A stretch of DNA of 64,000 bases from Celoporthe dispersa (Eukaryota; Ascomycota; Sordariomycetes; Diaporthales; Cryphonectriaceae). Where the stretch lies: positions 248,001 through 312,000 of the forward strand of contig WAID01000007.1 in the NCBI GenBank assembly GCA_016584495.1, written 5' to 3'. The position numbers were made by a program, and so were the translations under genes. Shown in pieces: positions 55,327 through 64,000 of this stretch (position 1 is the first letter of the stretch; each line of letters starts with the position of its first letter). Below the pieces are notes generated by a model. It did not search any database, had not been told where the DNA came from, and worked only from the letters and a program-made list of their open reading frames with translations.

Positions 55327-56442
55327 TCAGGCCCATTTCCCGAGCAGGGCCATTAATCCCGCACCAAGACACATGCATCCAAATGCTGACAGCGTCATGC
55401 CGATGCTGCTCTTGCGCATCTCCACGTTGAACATGAACTCGTGGGCCATCAGCTCGACCAGGCCGGTGTAGATGAGGATACCAGCAGAGATGGAATCAAA
55501 GATGCCATTGATCTCCAGGGCCCTGAGGCCATCCGGGGCGAGTGACTGTCGGACACCAAGACCGATGGCGATGGCGATGGGTGTGGACAGCGCATAGGCG
55601 AAGCCGAGCACATAGGGCAGCCACTCCTTTCCCTTGGGCCACTGCGCGACGGCCAGCCGGGTACCGAGACCGAGACCCTCGAAGCTCTGGTGGAAGACGA
55701 GGACGATGTACAGGACAGTAAACTCGGAACCCGAGACGGCGAGGGTGAGCCCGATGAAGACGGAGTGGAAGATGACGCCGAATTCCAGGATGAACAGGGC
55801 CGTCATCTGTGCGGCCAGGGAGTCAGGGTCCGTGTGGTCGCGCTTGTGCCCCAGGTGGTCCTCGCCGCCGGGCGGGTAAGAGACCTCATGGGTGAAGCGC
55901 GGGTCGTTGCCAGAAGTAGGGGTGAGGGTGACGGACTCATTGGCGGCAACATTCTCCTCGTCAGCAGGCTTCTTAACCACCGAGGACGAGACTGTCTCCC
56001 CCTGTGAGTCATGGCCGTGGTCATGGTTGTGCGTGCCCGAGAGGCTCCACTCAAAGCGGCTGGCGAGCAGCTCGATGAAGAACATGAGGAAGATGGTCAT
56101 GAGAGCTATTGCCTCTGGCCAGGGGTAGCTGGTGATGGGGGAGTCATCCGGAAAGCATGGCGAGCCGAGTGCGTCGTTGGCAGGAGACAAGAGGTGGATG
56201 AAGGCCGTCGCTATGATGACGCCAGATCCAAAGTACTTTGCGATGAAGAAGGCCGTCTTGGGGACCATCATGCGACTCGAACGGGCCAGGAGGATGGGGG
56301 CCACGGCACCGATGAGGGACCCAATAAGAATGACGAAGATGGCCGAGATGCGCAGACCCAGGCGGCCGTCATAGTCGTTACCAGAGTCACACTCCACCGT
56401 GACACTGGTGGGTGAGCCAGTAGCTGTGTTGTCGGCAGACAT
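55327..56442 (-). CDS. ZIP-family zinc/iron transporter (Zrt-like)
   Basis: Plasma- or vacuolar-membrane transporter that moves Zn2+ (or Fe2+) into the cytosol. 371 residues in one exon. About eight membrane segments: the first four-segment block starts RISAIFVILIGSLIGAVAPI and includes YFGSGVIIATAFIHLL. A His-rich cytosolic loop (HNHDHGHD near residue 140) follows. The metal-site helices are intact: FHSVFIGLTLAV (HxxxG in TM4) and FHQSFEGLGLG (HxxxE in TM5). The C-terminus ends near the membrane with no tail, as usual. Its closest named relatives by motif are yeast Zrt1/Zrt2. It is convergent with the metallothionein-like gene 595 bp away, which suggests (not proves) a shared role in metal balance. 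Confidence 0.95.
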   Translation of the reverse strand: MSADNTATGSPTSVTVECDSGNDYDGRLGLRISAIFVILIGSLIGAVAPILLARSSRMMVPKTAFFIAKYFGSGVIIATAFIHLLSPANDALGSPCFPDDSPITSYPWPEAIALMTIFLMFFIELLASRFEWSLSGTHNHDHGHDSQGETVSSSVVKKPADEENVAANESVTLTPTSGNDPRFTHEVSYPPGGEDHLGHKRDHTDPDSLAAQMTALFILEFGVIFHSVFIGLTLAVSGSEFTVLYIVLVFHQSFEGLGLGTRLAVAQWPKGKEWLPYVLGFAYALSTPIAIAIGLGVRQSLAPDGLRALEINGIFDSISAGILIYTGLVELMAHEFMFNVEMRKSSIGMTLSAFGCMCLGAGLMALLGKWA

Positions 56443-56771
56443 TGTGACCTTTGTGGCTCACAAGCGCTTTGTCTGGGTCGACGTGTGGGCGAGGTCAAGA
56501 ACGCGCAAGGTAAGGGGACAAAGGTATTGACCCAACAGCGGAAACGGCGAGGAGGGAGGTGGAGGAGGAGAAGGAGGAGGAGAAGGAGGAGGAGGAAGAA
56601 GAAGGAGAAGAAGAAGAGAATAACGATGGGATCGACGGGTAGGGTAGTATTCGGTGCAGATGGTGTGGGAACGAGGCGTCTTTTATCGTCGAGGGGAAGA
56701 GCTGACGCAAGTGTGTCGCGACATTGAAAACCGATTGCTCAGGCCAAGGGTTGGAGGGGCGGAGGAAGAGA

Positions 56772-56782
56772 ACCTTGAGGGA
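56772..56782 (+). promoter_or_regulatory. Near-match to a zinc-response element
   Basis: ACCTTGAGGGA differs at two positions from the yeast Zap1 element ACCTTNAAGGT and lies 330 bp upstream of the ZIP start. Two mismatches make it weak evidence. Confidence 0.2.
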
Positions 56783-56967
56783 CTTCGACCAGATATTCGC
56801 AGACTTAATATTCACTAGCCTGTACCATTGGCCCAACTGCCAAGGTGGTGGTTTTGAAGACTGTGTGCGTCCTAGGCTGAGCTTTTGGTTTGGGCGCGGG
56901 CACCAGTCGAGGGGATCAAGTTCTGGTGGGTGGAGGGCTAAGCACATAGGCTGGCTTGGTGCTCTCG

Positions 56968-56982
56968 TGAGGACCTTGATGG
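56968..56982 (+). repeat. 15-bp dispersed motif, copy 1
   Basis: TGAGGACCTTGATGG. Exact copies occur at 57394-57408 (opposite strand) and 58279-58293 (same strand). Confidence 0.8.
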
Positions 56983-57393
56983 CTCATGCTGGGCACTTTT
57001 TTTTTTTAATTTTTTTTTTACGCCCTTCTCTCTCCGTCGCGACGATATGCGCTCAATATTGCAATCGGAAGAGCCAATCAGGGTGCGTTGCTGAAAATTT
57101 TCAGTCTCTGTCATTGGTGGAGCTTAGTGATCTTTTGCGGGGACTGCCACGGGATTCTTCGCAGCTTGGCAGCGAAATGAGCTGGGGGGGGCTGCGTGGC
57201 TTAATGGGGTGGCTGCCCATCGCCCGGTAGGCTGCCTTAGCCAGGTACATTTCTACAGTACATACTGCTGGTGGTCACGCAGTACGGCACACATTGCCGG
57301 CGTGTGTGTGGAGGGGTTGAGGCCAAGAAGCTCGCTCAAAGTACCGCGACATGGGGGGTCGGTCGGGATTAGCCCAAATCCATGCAGCTCTGG

Positions 57394-57408
57394 CCATCAA
57401 GGTCCTCA
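57394..57408 (-). repeat. 15-bp dispersed motif, copy 2
   Basis: Reads CCATCAAGGTCCTCA on the plus strand. Together with copy 1 it shares a 17-bp core, GTGAGGACCTTGATGGC. Confidence 0.8.
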
Positions 57409-57616
57409 CACGACAACCTCGACTTTCGCTTCCACCAGTCTGGAATCGTTTCAGCACCACCTTCACTCGGGGCCTCCTGACCCATATGACCTTTTTTCCA
57501 ATGCAACCCCTCGGAGACAAACCATGCGCCTTTATCTAGCACCTGCCCCTTCAATACCAGGATGCTTGGCAGGCACACAAAGGTCAAGGGCTGACCATCG
57601 CTTACGAGCCTATGCG

Positions 57617-57640
57617 CTCTCTCTCTCTCTCTCTCTCTCC
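57617..57640. repeat. (CT)n microsatellite
   Basis: About eleven CT units followed by a C-run, in the intergenic region upstream of the ZIP gene. Confidence 0.85.
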
Positions 57641-58278
57641 CCCCCTCTCTGTCTCAGTCACAAAGGGTCCGTACTCAAGACAGAATAGGACCTGACAGAA
57701 ATGCGAGCAGAGATAGTCCCTGCAACGCCGGTCTGATCTGTTCAGCCCGAGGGCTATGAGTCGTGCCAACCCGAAAGAGAAGCGATCAAGAAAAGACCCG
57801 CCGGGAGTGGCTCGTCGCAAGCGACGTCTCATCCACACCCCCCGGGCCAAACAGGAGCTGAATTGAGACAGGCGGGCACGATAGGGTAAGGCCCCATCAG
57901 TTGCGCCGAAAGTTAATATTTCTCTAGCCTCAGAGTAGCTCAGCTGCCTGCTGACGACTAGTGAGTCGATGTTTGGACTGTGACCCAGGAGATAGCATCC
58001 TTGCTGGGGATTGAGTCGAGGAGCCAGATGTAGAACCGGTTCCGGAAGAAGCGAGTCATCCTGTTGAAGGAGGAGGAGGACGGGTGAGCCGTTGTCTAGC
58101 TAGCGACCGCAACCGCCCTCTCCTACCACAGGCCCGTCGCAAATCAACTGAACCGGGCCGATCCAGGCGGCCTCGTATCAAACGCGATAGCCCTCATATT
58201 ATGTGCCCTAGTAGGTGGAAGGAGAGTGGGGGAAGGGGCCGTTGAGGTCGGCAGAAAGGCGATGTGAGAGAGGGTTGA

Positions 58279-58293
58279 TGAGGACCTTGATGG
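58279..58293 (+). repeat. 15-bp dispersed motif, copy 3
   Basis: TGAGGACCTTGATGG again, followed by TC rather than CT/CC. Confidence 0.8.
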
Positions 58294-59803
58294 TCAATTT
58301 CAGAGCCCCGCCACTGCCAGACGGTGACCACATGTCAGGGGGAGGGGGGGTCTGGTCAGAGCCACCTCGACTTGTTGAAGACCCACGCCCACTGGCCGTG
58401 TGTGCCGCCCTGGCATGAGGCTCGTCAAACTGCCAGTGCCTCTCAGGATGGATCGCAGGAAAGGGCACATCACGACCTGGCGGCACGTGCTGAAGACGGT
58501 TCACCCTCACGTTGGCTGTTATTCCCGACGGCTTCAGCCCTATTACTTTGTCTCAGTACACAAAGTTTTGTACGTGCGTCAATTCTCTTGGCCGAGAAAC
58601 AGCCCTTTGTTACCAGATGTTCGTGGGTCACTCCCGCTCATGCATGGCCCACAAGCCGGGCGTGACGTGACAAAAGATGCCCGTGGCAGGCACTCAGCCC
58701 TTGAAGTAAGAAATCCGTCAGAACATCTGCATGTGGCCAGTGTTCCACTGAGAATGGGAGCAGACGGAGCGGCGCGGAGTGAGATAAAGGCAGGCGAAAG
58801 AAGGAGGCGGAAGACAGGAAACCAGGGCAGCCTTGGAATTGGGGGATTACGCAGAGGTGCTGCAGATACGAGCAAGTAGGTATCTAAAACCCAATGCTCG
58901 ATGGATTTTTAAAATTAAAAGAGTAGGCTGAGGCCTTCATATAGGCCAGGCAGTGTGATTAAACTTGAGGCTCAAGAAGTGGGAGGCGGAGCAGGCTGCA
59001 AAGGAGCTTGGACCATTGGATCATTCTGGGGGGTGATGTCACCAGCTCGATTTGAGAACTGCCCCGGTTACTGCATATTGTCTGACATAAGCTGCACCAG
59101 TAGCTTCAAGCCTTTCTGCTAGTACACAACCTGGAGTTGAGACCTCTTGGCTAATATGGGACACCTTACCTTTTGGCTACACACTACACCTCACTGATCC
59201 TCATCCCTTGATTGCAAGACCCGGATTCCCCGCCCTTTACCCATTGGCGAAGAGACAATAGTCCATGTTGTACCAGAAAGTTTCTAATCATCTCTTGAAC
59301 TCTCCCTGGTCATTATTGAGATACTGAGTCTTTTCAATTTCATCTCAGTAGGACTGCCATTTGTTGTCTTCTTTCTTACTTGTCGAGGTTGGCTTGTGTC
59401 TGCCCTCCTTGCTGTGCTGCCTTTGCAGGTGGCTTGAGGTGGTGGTCAAAGCCTCCCAGGCCCTACAGGCGGTTGTTCAGGACCCCTGCACTCTAGCTCT
59501 CCACAGCCTAGGCCCAGGAACCAGGCACCCAGGCACTGTGGCACCGTCAGGGCCACCTGGGGTTTCTTCTGGGGCCTGCCGCCAAAAGGAGCCCTTGCCA
59601 GCTGCATGCACTTTGGCACTCTACCTCTCCCCAGAGCCTCATCCTCACCAGCATAATGAATTGACCTCCCGGCCTGTCCATCCCTCATCTTTATTACCCA
59701 CTCTTCCCTCATGGCACATCGTCATCCTGGGGCGAGGCCCTCAAGCCCCTCGCCCCCCGGGCTCCTGACCGGTTCTACTCCCAGGCCTTCTTTCAGACGT
59801 GCG

Positions 59804-62519
59804 ATGAGCCTCCGACGCGCTCTGCGAGTGGCCCCTTGAAAACTCGAGAATCACCAGCCCTGGTGCAACCAATGCCCAGCCCCTTGCCTACGCTTGTGCC
59901 TGACCCTGCGCGTGTAGCCCTCCCTTTGGGCGTCTCAGCCTCACCCTCAGCTTCAGCCTCGACCCTGGTCCCCGACAGGCACCCTGATATCAAGCCATCC
60001 GCCTTGCACCGCCCTGCCAGCCATGGCCCTTATCCCTCTCGGGCCCCTGATGAGTACCCGACCACGCTCGAGCTGGCCGAGGGCCTCATCATGATGAGGT
60101 CGAGGGTCGAGCCGGTGAGCGCCATACCACCTCGCATTCCCTTCGCGCACCCGTCAACACAGCCATACGTCGCCCTCAGCAGCGGCCTCGCGCCTTTTCC
60201 TGTACCCAGGCCCACGAACGAATGCGCCTTTCGGGCCTCAGATCCAGGCCCGGTCGCACTTCCCGCCGCAGCTGTACTTCCGGCCGCATCTGCATCCACC
60301 CACGCGCCCGCACCCGCACCCGCTACGCCTCTGGAGGATCGCCCCAACCATCCTCCCGTATCAACGTCATCAGAGGAAAATGCCGGCCGCCACTCAGACA
60401 TCTTCTCGGTGGGCGAGAACAGTGATACGATCTCTGACACTGATGTCGGCTCGGCCGAGAGGACCCTCCAGGGCTCGGCCCCACAGCATTCCTTGACACC
60501 TGCCTGTGAGGTGCCCCCAGCAGGGCGCTCCCCCAGTGGTGAGAGCACCCCAGGAACAAACATCGACGCCGCCTGATACAGACGGCAGATTGGTGTCCCC
60601 GTGGCCGGCTTGCCCGTCTACGATCAGCAAGGAGCTTTCGGTCCCAGATGTGGCCAGCATCCCGGTGGGCGACACCTCAGCCGCTCAGCCCTCGCCTTTC
60701 AGACTCTACGATCCAGCAGCACCCATATTACCTGTACACGGCACACAGTGCAATTGCCATGCCGTGCCAGAACCGTTCATCGCCATACTAGACGAGGACC
60801 GGCCTGTCGATGTCAACACACTCGCCAAATTCTACGGGGCGTGCAAGGAGGATCTGTGTCCGCTGCACCTGGATGCATATGCCAGGCTGATCACCAGTGC
60901 CCTTGGGACGACATTGCCACCACCACCACCACCACCACCACCACCACCAGCAGCAGGCACCGCGACAGAAGCACCTTGGCCGACAGTCGAGAAGGAGCAG
61001 GGCCCGGACGATATCGAGGTCGAGCATATTCCCACCCTGACAGGGACTTCAACCAAGTGGACGACGATCCCTGTGCGGAGACGGGCAACGTCGACACCGG
61101 GTATCTTTGAGTTCGAGCTCGAACTACCTGCCAAGCGACGTCGGACTGCCTGGGAAGGCCACCCACCGCAGCTAAACGGAAAGGCGCACTTACGACAAAG
61201 CCGCCCACTGGAGCTACTAGGAGGGGAACCACGGCGGGAGCACTCGCTAAAGCACGAGAAGAATGGCCGTCCAGCCATTGACGTCGAGCGCGATGAGAGG
61301 TTCCGCCGGCAGGTGATGTCTGAGCTCGCCGAAAAGTTTACAGACACTAAGGAGGCTGAATGGCTACGAGGCGAAACGACCAACCGGCTGGTCCACGCAA
61401 TTCTTTCCAAATGCCGATCGCCAAACACGGATCCGAGCAGGGGCCCTGTCGACGCAGACCTGTTGACCGGCGAGGAGGCCCTAGATGTTATGGAGCGTGG
61501 CACGCAGAGGATACCAATCTTCACAAAAGGACAGCAGCAGTTTCGGTGGACTGACAACGGAGTCCGCCCCATCGAGCAGCTCTTCCACCGCATGGAGGAC
61601 CTCGGCAGGGAGGTCTCTGTCCAGATCCCATCTCGCAATTTCGACCTGACGTCCTTCGAGAAGAAGAGCCTCGCCGAAATTAAGGCGCGCTTCCTCCGGA
61701 ACTCCCCCCTCAGAGGACCCTTGGAACATCTTGGATCTCCGAAGCCCGCTCCCACACTCCATACTGCCAGGCTTCCTGACCGGAGAGAACTGCCAACTAC
61801 TGCCCCGAATCCGTGATTCACTGTTGGAGGGCCATAGTGCCGAGAGGACGAAAGCCAGCCGGGAAGATTGGAATGAGTGGACCGAACTTCTGGAGTGGGT
61901 GCTGATATCGGAAGGTGGCCATAATACATCGCCACACATGGACAGCCACGGATGGTCGACCTGGATCACCATCCAGGAGGGCGAGTTCGGCTTCGGGTGG
62001 CTCTCCCGCCCGACAGAAGAGGAACAGAATGCATGGGTCACCAACCCCCTCGGCTACACAGGAGGCAGGTGGCGCTTCGTGATCCTCAGACCCGGACAGA
62101 CCGTCTACTTCCCAACAGGCACCGTTCACTTCGTATTCAGGCTACACGCGCAGCAGACTCTGGCGGTTGGCGGACACCTCCTACAGTGGACAGGCCTGGA
62201 GCGCTGGGCGCAGATCATCCTCCTCCAGCTAAAGAACCCCGACACCACCAATGAAGACCTGGACATGTCCACCCTCAAGTATGTCCGCAGCGCGAGCGAG
62301 ATGGTCAATGCCCGCACCCTAGGCTCCAGGATTGAGCCACTAGGCGGTATGCTTACTGTTCAGAACTTCATGGCCTGGGTCTCTGTGAGTGGCATCTCCC
62401 CCTGACACCCACCTTTTGCTCAGCGATCACTAACATAGATACAGGAGATAGAGAGGTGGTACAAAATGGAGGCCGACAAGAACGAGAGGAAGAAAAAGAA
62501 GAAGAAACGAATCAGGTGA
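59804..62519 (+). CDS. JmjC-like 2-oxoglutarate oxygenase, uncharacterised
   Basis: About 884 residues from two exons (59804-62384 and 62445-62519; 60-nt intron with ACTAAC branch point). The N-terminal half is Pro/Ala/Ser-rich and disordered; a (CCA)11 run encodes polyproline (60917-60949). The C-terminal third is JmjC-like: LPGFLTGENCQLLPRIRDSL, SPHMDSHGWSTW with the HxD iron pair (near residue 711), FGWLSRPTEEE, and a second His in FPTGTVHFVFR (near 774), then VGGHLLQW. The iron triad HxD...H is therefore present. The last exon gives a Lys/Arg-rich tail (ERKKKKKKRIR), likely a nuclear signal. Histone demethylase activity is possible but not shown. Three frame breaks in C runs (59832-59835 missing; 60548-60551 extra; 61704-61709 extra) correct to a length divisible by three. 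If 59804 is wrong, the next in-frame ATG is 59872. Confidence 0.78.
60917..60949 (+). repeat. (CCA)11 trinucleotide repeat in coding sequence
   Basis: Eleven uninterrupted CCA units, encoding a proline run in the disordered part of the JmjC-like protein. Confidence 0.95.
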
Positions 62520-63391
62520 GACAGCTGTGGGGGGTTTTTGCGATATCTGCCTTGTCAATTTCTGTTGTTCGACCCGGTCCAGGTGGCGCACATGAGATAG
62601 GTCTCGGGGAGCAAAGGGCGAGTTAGGCGTTTGTTTGGGTCGTCAGATTTCTGGGCACAATCCCGGGCTGATCTGCAGTGGAATTCTTTTGTCTTTTTGT
62701 TTTTTTCTTTCCCCTCTGCTTTTGTTCCGCGGTCAGGACAAGTGTACAGTTGGAGGAGCCCGCTGGCATTCTTTGGTTTTTCTCGTCCTCGGCCGTCAAG
62801 AAGCATCCGGCAGCGGCAGGAGAGGTAGCTTTCAGGCGTTGGCTGTACGGGGAGGGGAGTTCAAAAGGTTATCACGTTCATGTACCAACACCAAGCATGG
62901 AGAGGTACTCGGGGGGCCTTAGTCGTAATGTCTTTGGTGAGCTTGTATGCCTAGGGATGGAACGGGGGTGGGAAGCGAAACATGGTGGCCATGGCTGTAA
63001 GGACTGTACATAAGAGAGCGAGGGGCTCTTGATGTCTTTCAAGGCTACTAGCAACTGGTAGAATCATGATAAGCACAGTATTGCATTTAGGAACCAAAAC
63101 ATGAGGCTAGGTGTCAAGACCTATATTGCATGAATGATGATGATGATTATGATGAGAATCACTAATACAGTGAGAGAGATTGCTGCGCCCAGTCTATCAA
63201 ATGCATCGCCGAACCATCTAAAAGCAGAACTCCAAAATGTCCTTTCCCCTACCTCTTTCTTGCTGCTTGCCATTGTTACTCGTAATATCTTCTTGTTCTT
63301 TTTTTTTCTCTTTCTTTTTGCTCCTTTCTTTTGGTGTCTCTCCTCCTTCTCTTTGTGGAATATATACATAAAAGAGGACGATATTAGATAT
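62520..63391. other. Convergent intergenic region
   Basis: 3' flanks of the JmjC-like gene and of cystathionine gamma-lyase. T-rich tracts near 62695-62712 and 63298-63330 and a GAT repeat near 63133-63145. No gene seen. Confidence 0.55.
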
Positions 63392-64000
63392 TTAGTGTCC
63401 GTTTGCGCCGTTGGTGCCATTCTTGGCCGTCTCGGCGACTGCCCTCTCGAGAGCCTGCAGTGCGTCTCTCTTCAGGTCCTCGGCATCCTCGACGCCGCAG
63501 CTCACGCGGACCAGGTCGTCAAACACGCCAACAGCCTCGCGCTGGTCCTTGGGGATACCGGCGTGTGTCATGCTGGAGGGCACCTCGACCAGCGACTCGA
63601 CGCCGCCCAGGGACTCGGCCAGGGTGAAGATGTTGGTGAGCTGGCAGAAGCGCTCGGCAGCGGCGTGGCCGCCCCGGATGCGAAAGGACAGCATGCCGCC
63701 GCCCATGCCGTCGCGGTGCTGCCTCTTGGCGATGGCGCGGTGAGGGTGGCTGTCCAGACCGGGGTAGTTGACTGCGATGACGCTGGGGTGGGCCTCGAGG
63801 GCGAGGGCGACCTCGGTGGCGTTGCGTGTGGCCTCGCGGGCGCGTAGGTGCAGGGTCTTGAGCCCGCGGTGGGCCAGCCAGCTGTCGAAAGCGGAGGGGA
63901 CGGCGCCGATGGCGTTCTGCAGGAAGGCGAGGCGGTCGCGCAGGTCATCGCTGTTGAACGCGGCGACGCCCATGACAACGTCAGAGTGGCCGTTGATGTA
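63392..64000 (-). CDS. CYS3: Cystathionine gamma-lyase, C-terminal part
   Basis: PLP-dependent enzyme of reverse transsulfuration, cleaving cystathionine to cysteine, 2-oxobutyrate and ammonia. Only the C-terminal ~203 residues are in the window; the start and the PLP-lysine region lie beyond position 64000. Visible family blocks: YINGHSDVVMG just after the PLP lysine, FLQNAIGAVPSAFDSWLAHR, GLKTLHLRAREATRNA, VNYPGLDSHPHRAIA, GGMLSFRIRGG, FTLAESLGGVESLVEVPSSM and VRVSCGVEDAEDL. The SLGGVESLxExP-SxMTHA region is typical of gamma-lyase and gamma-synthase; choice of lyase rests on the overall match of these blocks. The protein ends with an unusual NGTNGANGH tail. Confidence 0.9.
   Translation of the reverse strand, partial: YINGHSDVVMGVAAFNSDDLRDRLAFLQNAIGAVPSAFDSWLAHRGLKTLHLRAREATRNATEVALALEAHPSVIAVNYPGLDSHPHRAIAKRQHRDGMGGGMLSFRIRGGHAAAERFCQLTNIFTLAESLGGVESLVEVPSSMTHAGIPKDQREAVGVFDDLVRVSCGVEDAEDLKRDALQALERAVAETAKNGTNGANGH

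Larger units (their letters stand above)
56443..59803. other. 3.4-kb intergenic region upstream of the ZIP gene
   Basis: Contains a GGA/GAA-rich stretch (56550-56620), a long T run (56998-57018), a CT tract (57617-57640) and three copies of a 15-bp motif (separate entries). No supported gene; open frames at 58208-58879 and 59361-59768 lack family features. Confidence 0.5.

Noticed and set aside
59361..59768. 135-codon frame with a hydrophobic N-terminus just before the JmjC-like gene
   Set aside because: The start looks like a signal peptide, but the remainder is low-complexity Pro/Ser/Leu without Cys pairs or conserved features.
1..64000. CRISPR array, prophage or bacterial operon
   Set aside because: Spliceosomal introns and eukaryote-specific proteins throughout; the tandem repeats found are simple microsatellites or direct repeats without spacers.

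Overview
This window looks like nuclear DNA of a filamentous ascomycete, most likely a Sordariomycete. Coding regions are GC-rich and interrupted by short introns (about 57-175 nt) with GTAAGT/GTATGT-like donors, CTRAC-type branch points and YAG acceptors. The proteins are typical of filamentous fungi: a CYP505-type P450, cytoplasmic dynein intermediate chain, PEX5, a SET/MYND protein and a large Caf120/Skg3-like protein. There are no operons. I support about 21 protein genes, three of them easy to miss: a 25-residue metallothionein-like gene, a three-exon ATP synthase subunit e gene, and a gene whose start codon is split by an intron. I see no convincing tRNA, rRNA, CRISPR array or intact transposon.

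Layout. 0-2.2 kb: the 5' part of a CYP505-like P450 (minus strand) that runs off the left edge. 3.4-8.4 kb: Caf120/Skg3-like PH-domain protein (minus). 8.4-15.2 kb: a long gene-free stretch rich in microsatellites and homopolymers. 15.2-18.9 kb: PP2C phosphatase and UTP23 (plus). 20-26.7 kb: a four-CxxC zinc-binding protein of unknown function and STT3 (both minus). 28-31.4 kb: ATP synthase subunit e (minus), divergent from dynein intermediate chain (plus). 31.8-35.8 kb: mitochondrial two-RRM protein and PEX5 (plus). 36.2-50.2 kb: six minus-strand genes (DEDDh RNA exonuclease, SET/MYND protein, aldo-keto reductase, CCCH zinc-finger protein, tubulin cofactor E, MaoC hydratase ending in SKL). 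51-52.4 kb: a basic orphan protein (plus). 54.5-56.4 kb: metallothionein-like gene (plus) tail-to-tail with a ZIP zinc/iron transporter (minus). 59.8-62.5 kb: JmjC-like oxygenase (plus). 63.4 kb to the right edge: 3' part of cystathionine gamma-lyase (minus).

Functional links are modest. PEX5 and the SKL-ending MaoC hydratase are receptor and likely cargo of peroxisomal import. The metallothionein-like peptide and the ZIP transporter form a plausible metal-handling pair. The remaining genes are mostly housekeeping.

Many conserved genes here, including essential STT3, UTP23 and dynein intermediate chain, carry one-base frame breaks, usually in runs of 4-6 identical bases. Adding or removing one base at each site restores a coding length divisible by three in every gene I tallied, so I read these as consensus errors rather than pseudogenes. 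The features that most deserve follow-up are the metallothionein-like gene, a 4-nt micro-exon in STT3, the start codon split by an intron, and two proteins (four-CxxC and JmjC-like) whose functions cannot be named from sequence. I did not find a clearly new multi-gene system.
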